Shown here: piece by piece, positions 5,347-5,370 of the stretch
How the letters are laid out: every line of letters starts with the position of its first letter
Numbering within the stretch: the first letter of the stretch is position 1
Origin: Mageeibacillus sp. UBA5442
Lineage (GTDB): Bacteria; Bacillota; Clostridia; Saccharofermentanales; DTU023
Assembly: GCA_002427475.1 (NCBI GenBank)
Contig: DIRG01000085.1
Location: 5,644 to 11,013 of the forward strand
Direction: 5' to 3'
DNA: 5,370 bases
Made by a program: the position numbers and the translations under genes
Notes under the pieces: generated by a model
Databases searched by the model: none
Told to the model about the DNA's origin: nothing
Seen by the model: only the letters and a program-made list of their open reading frames with translations

Positions 5347-5370
5347 TGGAGCGGGTGAGGGGAATCGAAC
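5347..5370 (-). tRNA. Partial tRNA (3' end), probably tRNA-Gly
   Basis: Only the 3' end is in the window: G and the T-loop TTCGATT, T-stem strand CCCCT, acceptor strand CACCCGC, discriminator T and an encoded CCA (plus 5347-5349). The matching 5' acceptor strand would be GCGGGTG, which with a T discriminator is typical of bacterial tRNA-Gly. The anticodon lies beyond the edge, so the tRNA call is firm and the amino acid is an inference. Confidence 0.85.

Overview
The window holds a compact antimicrobial-response style module followed by the 3' end of a tRNA cluster. Strong AAGGAG-type ribosome binding sites before every gene, CCA-encoding tRNA genes, a NarL/DesK-type two-component pair and the gene families themselves suggest a Gram-positive bacterium of the Firmicutes (Bacillota), possibly a clostridial lineage. 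This placement is an inference; nothing here fixes the genus.

Layout, left to right. Positions 1-438 (minus strand) carry a NarL/LuxR-family response regulator cut off by the window edge. Positions 490-1599 (minus) carry its partner, a multi-pass membrane histidine kinase of the HisKA_3 class; kinase and regulator are co-directional with a 51-base gap. Positions 1600-1798 are a divergent control region containing a credible promoter for the kinase and several inverted repeats. Positions 1799-5121 (plus) are a tightly packed three-gene operon: an ABC ATPase of the DrrA/antibiotic-export type (1799-2767), a first ABC-2 permease (2760-3956, 8-base overlap) and a second ABC-2 permease (3943-5121, 14-base overlap). 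Positions 5122-5249 hold a 16-bp hairpin, a short GTGCC-T-GGCAC palindrome and a clear intrinsic terminator serving the opposite strand. Positions 5250-5325 (minus) are a complete tRNA-Thr(GGU), and 5347-5370 is the 3' end of a second tRNA, probably tRNA-Gly.

The gene set (HisKA_3 kinase, NarL-type regulator, one ATPase, two dissimilar ABC-2 permeases) matches the content of the Bacillus subtilis lnrJKLMN (yfiJKLMN) linearmycin-resistance locus, here with the regulatory pair divergent from the transporter. The simplest model is that the kinase senses a membrane-active compound or membrane perturbation, the regulator acts at the 1600-1798 region, and the ATPase with its two permeases exports or removes the compound. 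The substrate cannot be read from the sequence. I see no mobile element, CRISPR array or clearly new type of system; the least explained parts are the divergent control region and the 5122-5215 intergenic hairpins.
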